Assembly: GCA_903813345.2 (NCBI GenBank) | Contig: CAIIXF020000008.1 | Coordinates: 30,136,005-30,196,004, forward strand | Length of the DNA: 60,000 nucleotides | Source: Owenia fusiformis | Taxonomy: Eukaryota; Annelida; Polychaeta; Sabellida; Oweniidae | Reading direction: 5' to 3' | Shown here: piece after piece, positions 36,101 to 46,415 of the stretch | Position numbering within the stretch: the first letter of the stretch is position 1 | Layout: each line of letters starts with the position of its first letter | Program-made: the position numbers and the translations under genes | The notes under the pieces: generated by a model | What the model was told of the DNA's origin: nothing | The model's database searches: none | What the model saw: the letters and a program-made list of their open reading frames with translations, nothing else

Positions 36101-38266
36101 TTGCAGTCATGCGTTTTGAGGGCTTTTTGAGTGTTTTTGGTCCAAAATTGTCATGTGAATCTTACTAGACATTTTGGGAAAAGTGAACCCCCTTTGTTAA
36201 AATCTGGCTATGGGGCTATCAACTGTCAAGTCTATTTATTATCTTCCAGACACTGCCTATCTATTAAACCTGGTGTTAAGTGGTGAGGCTGGAAGTGTTG
36301 GTCATATAAGGGCTCGATGTGAACCTATAGGGTAAACAATTCAGTCATATAAAATCATATTTATTTTTATTTCTTCGTTTTTTTCTGATCTAATTCTTTT
36401 AATTGTGTAATTGGGCAAGTTCACACTGTGATAATTATCTGTCTGATCAAAAATTGGGGCTACGGAGATGGGCTGATTGAGAATCAATCCCTTCTGGATA
36501 TTTTGAACTTGCAGTGAGCTACATGTAATGTTTACCCTTTCCATAAGTTCGATTTTGCTTCTTTAAAAGAGAGTTTCATCTTCAAATTTCTAAACTGCTA
36601 GATGTAGCATTGGTCAAATGTTCATGTCAGAATGTTAACAATGCTCCAAAAAGTTCATCAATCACTAAAAACCTCAAAAACCAACTTTCTAATGATATTA
36701 AATGAATTTAAAACTTAACATTACCTTGACTTATCAAAGATATGATTCTGATAGAAACCATGAGCCTTGCTGCAAATGTGGCCACAAGGCACACTGGGCC
36801 ATTGTAACAGGTAATGTCTGAATATTCATTCTTTACAACTTTATATTCACGAACCATTAGCCTTGCTACAAACGTGGCCACAAGGCACATTGGGCCATTG
36901 TAACAGGTAATGTCTGAATATTCATTCTACAACTTTATGTTCATGAACCATGAGCCTTGTTGCAAATGTGGACACAAGGCACATTGGGCCATTGTAACAG
37001 GTAATGTCTGAATATTCATTCTACAACTTTATGCTCATGAACCATGAGCCTTGTTGCAAATGTGGCCACAAGGCACATTGGGCCATTGTAACAGGTAATG
37101 TCTGACTATTCATTCTTTACAACTTTATATTCATGAACCATGAGCCTTGCTGCAAACGTGGCCACAAGGCACACTGGGCCATTGTAACAGGTAATGTCTG
37201 AATATTCTTTATAACTTCATGTTAAGGTGAAGCACAGATACATCTAGGTAGTCACTATTTTGCTATACATGTACACACATTGTCGTTCAAAAGACCTGTC
37301 ATGAACAACCTTCCATTTTTTTTTGAAAATTGCCTATTCTGCCTCACCTGATGACTCAGGCCCGTAGCCAGAATTTTCCAAGGGGGGTTCGTTTTTCTAA
37401 AGAATTCTGGGGGGGTTCACTTTGGCAAATATGGCCAAAAATCACTCAAAAATTAGTCAGAATGGTGAAAAACTGCATGATTTTGAAAGAAATTTTGGCC
37501 AGGGGGGTTCGCCCGAACCCCCCCTGGCTACGGGCCTGTAATGTAGTAGGTGTGTAGCAACAACCATGGACAAGATAATTTATTTTACAAAAAGCAGTTT
37601 GGCAATATATCGTATATATACACATGCTTTAGAAAGGCACTCTTTTATTTACCGAACATGTGCTTACTATGTTCTGTATCACTTGTAGGTTTCCTGTTGG
37701 TCCCGAAAGAATACTCAGTGGAGGAAGGCAACTCTCAGTCCCTAATAGATACATGTAATACTGCCCAGGATAAACAAGACGGACAACTGCCGTATCTACA
37801 AGATGAAGAACTACCATATCTACATCACTATAGAAATACTTATTACAAAATGGTAGCCCAATGCGGTCGAAATATTTCAAAGGTGCCCTATCAAGATGCT
37901 GATACTTCTGATAATGATGCAGCTGTAGTTAGTGACACCAATAAGACTAATACTATGGGTGATAATTTGAACACCACTAAACATGCATTAAAAATCTCTG
38001 ACTGTAATCCAAGGGCAAAGCATAGTGAGGAACAATCGAAACACAAAAGCTTTAACGTCAATTATGAAGATTTTCAAGTCTATGTATATGCTAGACAAGG
38101 GAAAAGTCAGCACTTGGCTCTTTGGAAATATGATGCCCTAGCAGAGAGCAATTCTCAACTTGTTGAACTAGGGCCCGACCGTGAGTTAGATGACAATACT
38201 TATATTCTGTCTGAGGGGTCTGTTAAAGAGGGCTTGTGCAATAAGTTTGTTAAACTTAATGGATGA
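33120..38266 (+). CDS. ACTMAP: Actin maturation protease (ACTMAP / C19orf54-like), copy 1, six coding exons, complete
   Basis: Coding exons are 33120-33286, 34529-34606, 35251-35375, 35842-35962, 36740-36810 and 37689-38266. All junctions are GT-AG with consistent phase, giving 379 aa (human about 351). ACTMAP removes the acetylated N-terminal residue of actin in the cytosol (family knowledge). The assignment rests on a proline-rich N-terminus, DGPQCGLIAV with the nucleophile at C83, NNGEMYSVRDM (about residues 116-126), ILVPYDSDRNHEPC, GHKAHWAIVTG with the likely catalytic H182, and a C-terminal YARQGKSQHLALW ... SNSQL block ending GLCNKFVKLNG. The ATG at 33120 follows an acceptor-like TATATTTTCAG, so a non-coding first exon is likely. 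The exon with H182 is followed by a tandem array of its own 3' end. The gene is divergent from torsin copy 1. Confidence 0.9.
33298..33536. mobile_element. hAT-like MITE at the start of ACTMAP copy 1 intron 1
   Basis: The ends GGCGGATCTGGG and CCCAGATCCGCC are inverted, and AGTATCA flanks both sides (33291-33297 and 33537-33543). A 7-8 bp target duplication with such ends suggests a hAT-type non-autonomous element. It starts only 11 nt after the exon 1 splice donor. The interior is full of GGCCC/AGGCC words. Confidence 0.65.
34008..34428. mobile_element. MITE with CTCAGATGCGAGTAG ends, copy in ACTMAP intron 1
   Basis: CTCAGATGCGAGTAG at 34008-34022 is exactly inverted at 34414-34428. It is a shortened relative, in opposite orientation, of the element at 24121-24809, sharing long blocks such as the stretch around AACTCTTTTCAAAACCAC. 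Confidence 0.75.
35100..35183. mobile_element. Short palindromic MITE (ACAGTAAAACCTG ends) in ACTMAP copy 1 intron 2
   Basis: ACAGTAAAACCTGTATATAG at the left is mirrored by CAGGTTTTACTGT at the right, with inverted GTGAACACC/GGTGTTCAC inside. The same element is in ACTMAP copy 2 (51656-51739), so it predates the duplication. Confidence 0.7.
36740..37212 (+). repeat. Exon-derived minisatellite in ACTMAP copy 1, about 5 units
   Basis: Units of about 94-98 bp start near 36757, 36853, 36945, 37037 and 37136. Each repeats the end of coding exon 5 (CCTTGCTGCAAA ... CCATTGTAACAG), its donor GTAATG, and about 35 bp of intron. Only the first unit has a usable acceptor (CTTATCAAAG). The rest lack a polypyrimidine-AG before the coding part, and a 94-bp unit does not keep frame. 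They are donor-bearing pseudo-exons. Confidence 0.85.
37357..37538. mobile_element. 182-bp MITE with CAGGCCCGTAGCCAG ends in ACTMAP copy 1 intron 5
   Basis: CAGGCCCGTAGCCAG at 37357-37371 is exactly inverted at 37524-37538. The interior carries GGGGGGTTC, AAAAACTGCATGATTTTG and the inverse GAACCCCCC. Related, more degraded members lie near 27190-27366, 35640-35800, 47470-47609 and 52265-52420. Confidence 0.8.
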
Positions 38267-38605
38267 TGATATTAAAATATAAGTTTGTAGTGTGGTTGAA
38301 TTTAATATAAATTTTGTTTTGTTCGAAATTTGCGTTCTAATTATCCAACGCTTCATCAACATCAGAGAATCTTTCACGTTTCAATGTCGTGAAATTTGCT
38401 CAATAGCGAGGTTACGATACATGTTTTTTTAAACGTGTACGTGAACGTGTAGAATGATATGGGCCTCTGGGGATTAGTTCTCCAATTTGTTCTGTTTACT
38501 TGCCCGGGGTCAAAATATCACGAGCTCACTTATATATAATTAGAGGTTCTATTAAAAAGTAGAACGTAACCTCCCTAATATTACGAATTACGGAGTGGCT
38601 CCAGG

Positions 38606-38760
38606 ACCGACAATTGTCGGTACTGGAGACTGTCCAGGGGTATTTGCTGGGGTACCGACAATTGTCGGCACTCTATCGTCACCTAGTAGTGCCAGATAGA
38701 GGACCGACAATTGTCGGTACGCAAGTGCTCCTACGTGTTTTTGCTAGAGAGCCGACAATT
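38606..38760. repeat. Cluster of 16-bp palindromes ACCGACAATTGTCGGT
   Basis: Perfect copies are at 38606-38621 and 38703-38718, a one-base variant at 38654-38669, and a half site GCCGACAATT at 38751-38760. Spacing is about 48-49 bp. A further copy extended to a 28-bp perfect palindrome lies at 40131-40158, and half sites TTGTCGGTCCTCTAGC occur near 40053 and 40097. Confidence 0.8.
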
Positions 38761-38799
38761 TTATAAATAAATCCACTACTTTTACAAGTAGAAATAACC

Positions 38800-38880
38800 T
38801 CATCACTGGTAGCCTAGTGGTTAGCGAGCACGACTCGAACACACTCGGTCCCGAGTTCGAATCCCGGCAATACCTACTTT
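38800..38880 (+). repeat. tRNA-derived SINE-like head
   Basis: TAGCCTAGTGGTTAGCG resembles an A box and GAGTTCGAATCCC a B box at tRNA-like spacing, followed by a T run. The acceptor stem pairs poorly, so a SINE fragment is likelier than a functional tRNA. Confidence 0.5.
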
Positions 38881-39001
38881 TTTCTTTTGAGGGGGGGGGG
38901 CATAGTGCTTCTTTTGCAGTATGGAATCGTACAGGCATTAACTTATAGTGAGTCATAATTTATTTCGACAAAAATCGATTCAACTTCCATCAAAATTGTC
39001 C

Positions 39002-39840
39002 TACAAGCTTCAATTAAAAAACATTTTAAAGCTCTTTTCTTATTCTATCTAATGGGTCGATATATACAGTTAGGGGAGGGGATGCTTTCGCCCCCGTCAC
39101 TCTCTACCCTTGCTACGCCATGGCACATGAGAAATATCTCATTTGGAATATATCACTGTTTACTTTGCGTTTGGTAGCTCTCTCATGCTATAAAGCAATT
39201 GTGCTATAAGGTATGAGTACCGTAATCCAACACCAAATTCGAAAATTCATAACAATAGTTTGCACATATGGCGTTCGTGATCAACTATAAAACGATTACC
39301 CCCCCCCCCCTCATAGTGTTATATATCAAAATGTACCTGTTCATATAGGGGTTCGATTGACCTACATCAAATTTTAGGGAGTCAGGTTACTTTTTGAGAT
39401 ATCAGCGTCCGTTAATTGTAACTCACGTTTGCTACCACTTCCTCAATTCTGATATGACGGGCAAACGCGTAGTAAACATGCTCACGTTCGGAACTATTTT
39501 GACCTTCATCGCTATTTTCGTAATTCAAATGAAAGTTGAACTCCTCCTCTTTATTTTGATACCGAATAGTGGCATACTAGGTACCATAGAAGCCAACTAT
39601 GGCGTTATTTAGAACGATACCACAGGTTTTTAAATGGACTATATAGGGGTCATACTGTTTGGCGGATGGATATGGAACCTCATACCATAAGCTTCAAATA
39701 AAAAACATTCTAGCTATTTTCTTCTATCTAATGGGTAGCAAACGCCCCTTTCTACGCCTGATCGGCTCAGGAGAAATATCCTGTCTGTTTAGAATATATA
39801 TAGCCGTTTACTCTGCATTAATAGCTCTCTAACGCCTTAA
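39002..39840. repeat. Diverged tandem duplication, about 690-bp period
   Basis: 39002-39200 and 39690-39840 share AAGCTTCAA-TAAAAAACATT, TTCTATCTAATGGGT, GAGAAATATC and TAGCTCTCT in the same order. No coding content recognised. Confidence 0.5.
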
Positions 39841-40130
39841 TTGTTCATGTTTTTATTGCGTTTTCAACGTTTACTACCATTCCCAGTTCCCGGGCTACCA
39901 TTTTTTGACTGGGTTTGGTAATCCCCGGGTAACCGGGGCTAATGCCCTCCCCGGGTTTTGCACTTGTTCCCAAAATATCCGTATGATATCTGAAATATCC
40001 CCCCCCCGCGCATTACGCATGCGCCAGAAAATTCGAAAATCAAAAATTTTATTTGTCGGTCCTCTAGCGTGTAAACACAGCATATCTCCCGTACCTTGTC
40101 GGTCCTCTAGCATGCCACCACATCAGAGTT

Positions 40131-40158
40131 TAGAGTACCGACAATTGTCGGTACTCTA
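40131..40158. repeat. 28-bp perfect palindrome containing ACCGACAATTGTCGGT
   Basis: The two 14-base halves are exact reverse complements. With the cluster at 38606-38760 it brackets a 1.4-kb segment that includes an internal tandem duplication (about 39002 and 39690). Confidence 0.75.
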
Positions 40159-42406
40159 GCCTTTACGTAATAAGTATCCTATGCTACCGATGGGGTTTAT
40201 AAAGAAATCTATCCGTTCGTTCATGTGTATGGGAAATAACCTAGATACCGATTGACCTATTTGGCTCAAATTTTATGGTCCAATTGTTCATGGGCATATG
40301 ACCCCTGCTAGAGAAGGAATATTGAAAACCAGGACTTCTCCATTCATTATCGTTTTACTAATTGCTTACAATCCGTCGGAACTTGGTAATTAATGATAGG
40401 ATCCCGATGCCAAGTCATTGATCAATGGTGTATGTCCCCATGTAAAGTCAATGGTACTCTTGGTTCTTAAAGTCCCCGATAAATCGGGCTACGTATACCG
40501 CCGTGTTTACATTAGGCGATTAGAAGAGTTTATTTCTTATTTAGGTATGCAAGCTACGTATATCAATATTAGGCCTTCATTCATGTACTCGTGTGCATGT
40601 AATCAGCATGCCCTTCAATATTATGTAAACCAGGCTATTCAAGTACTGTATAATGTACACTATTTATGTGTGTACTACATACAATACAATTCCCTGGGAA
40701 ACAAAACACAAATACTTTTTATATGTTCAAAATGAGCCATTTGATTGATACAAACACTAAATAGCTTCATAAATAACATCTACAAAGTATAATTTTCAAT
40801 TTCAATTGTGAAACTTCCCTGGTTACGATTATATGGGAAATCATCACGAGACGAAGATCGTTCGCCTTCCTGGCTTACCTCTGAATCGTGTACCTGGTAA
40901 TCCACTTTATATAGTTTAGCGAGAGCGGTGCGCCTGCGCAGTTTTAAACTTTGGCGCACACTTTAAACAGGACATTGGGCTTGATTTTTAGAACTTTTTG
41001 TTGGTACCATAGTGTGTATTATAACATCAGAAATGAAATATGTGAATTATCATAAATATGTTTAAATAAACTTGCGTCATTGATTGTGTGGAACCAAGAT
41101 AACTTACACTTCAAATATTCAAAGACTCTCAACATTCAGCGAGCTTGCATATTCCTGTTATACAGGACGTATAGTAAACGCTGAATTTTATGATATGATA
41201 TGATTTAAAGATCATTCAAAAATGAATTACGCATACAACCAACTCTGATCAACACTAATAATACTTTATTGTACATTGTATATTGTACATCGTACACTAA
41301 TTTGAAATTCCTTTGGGTTGAGTGGGAAGGATTTACTTTACTCGGTATGCACATTGTATTTTTCTAATATAAATATATTGAAATAAGAATAACAGGCAAA
41401 ATAATATCAATAATATAACATAAATAATAGAAACGAAATAAATTGCCGTGATACTAAACACCATCGTTCTATCTTTTCATATAGATGTAAAGTAAAGTAA
41501 ACATAAACACAAACTGAAGAAACAATTTAAAATGGACAAACTTTATTTTTGCCAATTTTAATAATTTACATTTATATGCAAATTTATTTATTATTAAGTG
41601 TGTAATCCGTCACATAACTACTCCTATGACTCAACTACACGATCGCAATTTTGCAGCATTTCCATACCATGCCCATATTGCTACCCTCCCTTTCGTTGGA
41701 GAGGCGCCAAGACACGAGGAATTCATCCGTATCGCATGTTATCAAGTGTCGATCCAGGTACTCCAAATACTTATCAACAACTAGCTGTTTCTGCCCTACA
41801 ACTTCTCTACACTCTCCCCAGGCAGCCTGAAGAGAAAATCATACAACCAATCATACACATACAACCAATCAAACACCAATACGAACACATGTTGAAATTA
41901 GTATGTTAGACAGAATGGTCATTATTCCTATTTCAGGGAATTTTTTGGTATCGACGAGAGACACGGTGAAGAACTTAAACTACACGACAACTAGGTTGAA
42001 CTATGAACTATGGCAATACAAGATTAGATTCATTTTTTAGACCGTACCGGCCATAATGAATATTTTACAATTGTATCATAGAAGAGAGAACGTGTCAAAT
42101 GGGAAAGCAGTTAATGCATTTCATATTTAATTTCCAACTAAGTCCCCCACGCCTGACAAAGATTGATACAATGACTTTCATAAAAAATTAAAAGACCCAA
42201 TACATCTCAATCTCATTAACCCTAATGTTTGCAACCTTTTATTCATAACACTCTTATCATAGAATGTTTACCATAAACTTTCCAAATCTGACGCATCGTT
42301 TCTTGTTTGGTCTGTCCTCCATCGACAAAGAATCTAATCAGTGGCAGCTCTGATCTGTGAAATGTGCTATAATGACTCTCGAATAGCAAGTCGCTACTAC
42401 AGTCTC

Positions 42407-43125
42407 AAAAGGAGGAGGGAAGTTAGCGCAACAGATTTTGGACAGTCATATGTTTGATTTTGGCCATTTCCAGGGGATTTAAACAATTGCATATGTTAGG
42501 CCAATGCATTACCTCCAGGAAAATCACTTCTAGAGATGATAAAATAATTTCGACTTGGAGACAGGGTAGATGCAAACAACCCACCCACATGTTTTTTCTA
42601 AAATGTTTTCCTAATTTTCGACCCCTTCCACCCCTGCTTTTTTAATTTTTCTTGCATCAATATGTTGCGTTTTGACACACAGTTAATCCCTTAAAAGGAA
42701 TAAATGATTCCTTTTAGATAAAGTGGAAAACAGTATTTCCCATGTTATTTTCCCATAGGAAAAATCATTGCTTTCAGCTAAGTTTGGTCACCCATAATGG
42801 GTATCTTTAAAACCCCCGAAGGAATCACTTATTCCTTTAAAGTGATTAACTATGTGTCAAAATGCAACATATTGATGCAAGAAAAATTAAAAAAGCAGGG
42901 ATGGAAGGGGTCGAAAATTAGGAAAACATTTCAGAAAAAACATGTGGGTGGGTTGTTTGCATCTACCCTGTCTCAAAGCCGAAATTTTTTTATCATCTCT
43001 AGAAGTGATTTTCCTGGAGGTAATGCATTGGCCTAACATATGCAATTGTTTAAATCCTCAGAAAATGGCCCAAATCCAACATATGACTGTCCAAAATCTG
43101 TTGCGCTAATTTCCCTCCTCCTTTT
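42407..43125. mobile_element. 719-bp foldback element (large palindrome)
   Basis: Arms 42407-42710 and 42819-43125 are about 300 bp each and closely complementary, beginning AAAAGGAGGAGGGAA and continuing TTAGCGCAACAGATTTTGG. The spacer is about 100 bp. Open frames on both strands here are by-products of the palindrome. No target duplication could be fixed. Confidence 0.8.
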
Positions 43126-44827
43126 AGTGAAGAGAACGGGATTCGCGAATAATAAATGCGATTGACTCTATTTTAAGTATTTATTCTTTCTTTAAGATAG
43201 TCAATGGTGGCTTGATTTTCATGTAGTAAAAGCATATTCGAAAGGGAATTAAATATGTTAGATATGACTGTGTATCAAACTGCAATAATGATCACTTTCC
43301 ATTTTTCTACAAATACATCCACCAGTAGTACCATTCTGTAAACTGACATGACGTTGGATGTCTTGATCTGGATGTGCAAATAGCAATATCTTTATAAGCA
43401 AAATGCAACGGAATTCCATTATTGCAGAGATATATATGACTTTTTAAGCTAGCCAGGATCGTAGAATTTATTGCTTTTATACCTTATCGAGCTAGTCCCA
43501 TTTGTCTGATGCACATTTTCTGAGGGCGTTATCAGCTGTACCTCGATAAAGCGATGAGTCGTTGAATTTGATGTAAAGAGACTTGGGAATCTATAACAAG
43601 CAATACATTCAACGATAATTATGAACGTTTGAAATCAGATTGAAATAATTTGTTTTCTATTCATATTCATTTCGCATATTTTTCGGTACGGATGAATGAT
43701 AGTTCAATAGAACTTAACTCTGAAAACTGGTCATTCGTATATGTAGTGATTATAATTCATGAATGTTAAACAGAACCTCAATCTAAGCTACGTTCACACC
43801 AACGGCGAATGCCACGCTTTAAATCGGGGAGCAAAGCGGCACCAAAGCATGGCGCTTTAAAGGGACTTGTAAAGCGGCACCAAAGCGTAACAAAGTTTGA
43901 TAAAGCGGAGGGGTCGTAATAGGTCGTAGAAAAGCTCGGAGTAAAGCGGGATATTCGGCAAGAGCGCCAAACATAAAAGTTGCATTGATAGAAAATTACG
44001 TACAGAATTCAAATAGAAGAAAATGTTAGTCTTTAGTTGCTAAAATGCAGATCTCCTAAAATTTCATTGAAACGAGACCTTAACGAGATTTCAAAGCAAT
44101 ATGGAAAAGCCACTATTAGATAGATGCCTTCACTAGGCTATTCTCTGTACTTGTATCCATGCCCCATTTTGAGAAGCGAGGGTAAATAAAATTATTTTCG
44201 GAAACATGATTATGTTTTCCCTGTAATATGAATTGGAGATATCTGACAAAATATGGATAGCCTAAAATATAAATTTTGTGTTTTTGAACATGCGGAAATA
44301 TATTGAACACATTGAAACTGAAGTAAAGTTCCTTAATAGGTCGTTCAGTTTTCTTGTTTTTCTCTACACAACACTAATTGTGTTTAATAGCCACGCGTTA
44401 TTATTAATAAGCGTAATCAGATTATTTCAAGCGTCGTTAAATAGCTTATTTTGAAAATAATATTTTCCTTGACGTATCAACAAACCTTTTCACTTACCGT
44501 TATATTGAGCGATCTAGATGCGTCAATAATAATTGTTTTCACTTTTCGGCTTTAGTGGCCCGCGATACCTTTAATATTTCATTCATTTGAGACGCAATTG
44601 ATCATTGGCAACAAATAAATATTATACTTTGCATTGATCACGATTCTTGTACTTTCTGTCTTTACGACTCCCGTTCACATTTGCAAGAGTTGTTGATTGC
44701 ATTGCCTTGATCGTTGGTCGAACTTTAATTCCAACTAAATCCGATTAATCAATTAAGAAATGTAATATCATGTTCATCCAAGCAAATAGTTGTAACAACT
44801 ACATTATTTTGGAGCAGTTTTGACACC

Positions 44828-45200
44828 TAAGCAGGGTAGCCTAGTGGCGTAGACTGAGGCTACTTTGCGGTTGAACGTCGTGGGATACGGAGGTCCCGCG
44901 TTCGAGCCCCAGGTACGGAGTTGTTGATCATTGTCACTACGGACACCCGGTCCGAAGGTCCAACCGTATACCGGCCCTTGGCATGGGTTGGTTCTCTGGC
45001 CGCTCTTGCCGGAGACAGATTGTGAGACTGTGGTTGGTTCCTCCACTAACGTGCTTTAGTAAACTCCGGGAGTCATATAGTATGGTAGCGGGCCCCCACC
45101 AAGGGCAGTAGTGGAACGACGCGAATCGGTCCCAGTATGGTTGCCTTGCAACTGAAGAGACTCGAGGAAATCATGCCATTCGCAGTGACCCAGAAAAGAC
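44828..45200 (+). repeat. tRNA-derived SINE-like element
   Basis: TAGCCTAGTGGCGTAGA (A-box-like) and GCGTTCGAGCCCC (B-box-like) head a GC-rich body of about 300 bp that differs from the AT-rich surroundings. The family is unknown. The conserved-looking interior (GGTTCTCTGGCCGCTCTTG) does not match a core I can name. Confidence 0.5.
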
Positions 45201-45307
45201 TTTTGCTTCTTAATTTGACGTTTTAATTCATTTATTTACATTCTTTTTTCATATTACTTTCCAGGCAGTTATGATTTTTATTGGTCAAATGAATGACGAG
45301 ACATCTA

Positions 45308-46284
45308 TAGGGTGTCTCAAAAAATGTACCCAAAAGTATATCAACACCATAGACAAACCAATTAATATTTTCAGATATTCTTTGCATGGACTTGTAGATA
45401 AAAGATGAAAGTTTTTTCCCCTATACACAGTTTTTAATTCAGTTTTGCCTTTTTGATACTTTAACCCGTTACCTTTTACACCACATGTTCAATGTAGCCT
45501 CATATTTCGATGACAGTCTGCATCCTTACTACCACATTGTTCATCACATTTGATATTTTTGGTGAAATGTTTTGATTTCTGTTTGGATGCTGGTCTTAAG
45601 TTGTTCTAGGTCTCTTATCTTGGGTTTAGCATAAAAATGGTCCTTCAAATAGCCTCAGAGAAAAATGTATGGGCCGTCAAATATGGTGAATAGGGAGGCC
45701 CTCACAATGTCTTATACCCCCCTTATACCGAGGTCAGAGGTTTAATAAACTGCATTGGTTGGGATTCTAGTGTAGCTTTTGTTGTGTGTATCAATTTGAG
45801 ACCACTGTGTTGTCATTTGGTGTCCAGGCTGGCCTGCCTAACTCTGGAAAGTAACTCCTGAATCAATTGCCGATAATTGACCTGATTATCTGTGTTTGTT
45901 CTGCCATCGTCATCCTCAAACATCTTTCTCTTTGGCTATTTGAAGGAGTGTTTTAATGCTCATTCATAGCAAAAAGACCTAGAACAACTTAAGGGCAACA
46001 TCCAAAGAGAAATCCAAAACATTCCACCGGAATTATTATCAAATGTGATGAACAACGTAGCAGTAAGGATACAGGCTGTCATCGAAATATGAGTTTACAT
46101 CAATTATGTGGTGTAAAAGGTAAAGGGTTAAAGCATCAAAAAGACAAGACTCAAATGAAAATGGTGTATTGGGGAGAAAACTTTCATGTTTTTGCGACAC
46201 AACCATGCAAAAAATGTCTGAAAATATTGATTGGTTTACCCATGCTCTTGATATACTTTTGGGTACATTTTTTGAGACACCCTG
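45308..46284. mobile_element. Mariner/IS630-like element turned into a foldback
   Basis: The ends AGGGTGTCTCAAAAAATG are inverted and flanked by TA (45306-45307 and 46285-46286). Inverted similarity extends over 45308-45664 against 45934-46284. Both arms encode the same transposase C-terminus, one on each strand. Confidence 0.8.
45480..45720 (-). pseudogene. Mariner-like transposase C-terminal remnant, minus strand
   Basis: Read on the minus strand with small frame shifts, a PPYSP-L-AP segment, a diverged WGYLKD-like segment and DLEQLKTS-IQTEI appear, typical of the end of IS630/mariner transposases. The plus-strand mirror near 45970-46090 reads DLEQLKGNIQREIQNIPPE. Both are broken by stops. 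Confidence 0.65.
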
Positions 46285-46415
46285 TAGATACTATTAAATA
46301 CATCTAGAATGTTTCAAAAGCATAATTCGATTTGTCGGACATATATAAAATAACACTTGAAACACAACACACAAAGCTGCAATATCCGTAGCATTTGGCA
46401 TCATCTTTTTAAATC

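Larger units (their letters stand above)
38881..46300. other. Gene-free interval between the two torsin/ACTMAP pairs
   Basis: Holds only the repeats listed separately, plus a GC-biased patch near 43795-43985 with repeated AAAGCGGCACCAAAGC words. I found no frame with domain features or splice context. Confidence 0.45.

Noticed and set aside
36740-37212. Mutually exclusive alternative exons
   Set aside because: Units after the first lack an acceptor, and the only AG dinucleotides available would shift frame.
38800-38880. Functional tRNA gene
   Set aside because: A- and B-box-like words are present but the acceptor stem pairs poorly and the anticodon arm is unclear; a SINE head fits better.
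42797-43036. Plus-strand frame in the palindrome
   Set aside because: It mirrors sequence of the opposite arm, has no family features and sits wholly in the foldback element.
44804-45046. Minus-strand frame of 80 codons
   Set aside because: Lies in the SINE-like element; its GC-rich composition explains the openness.
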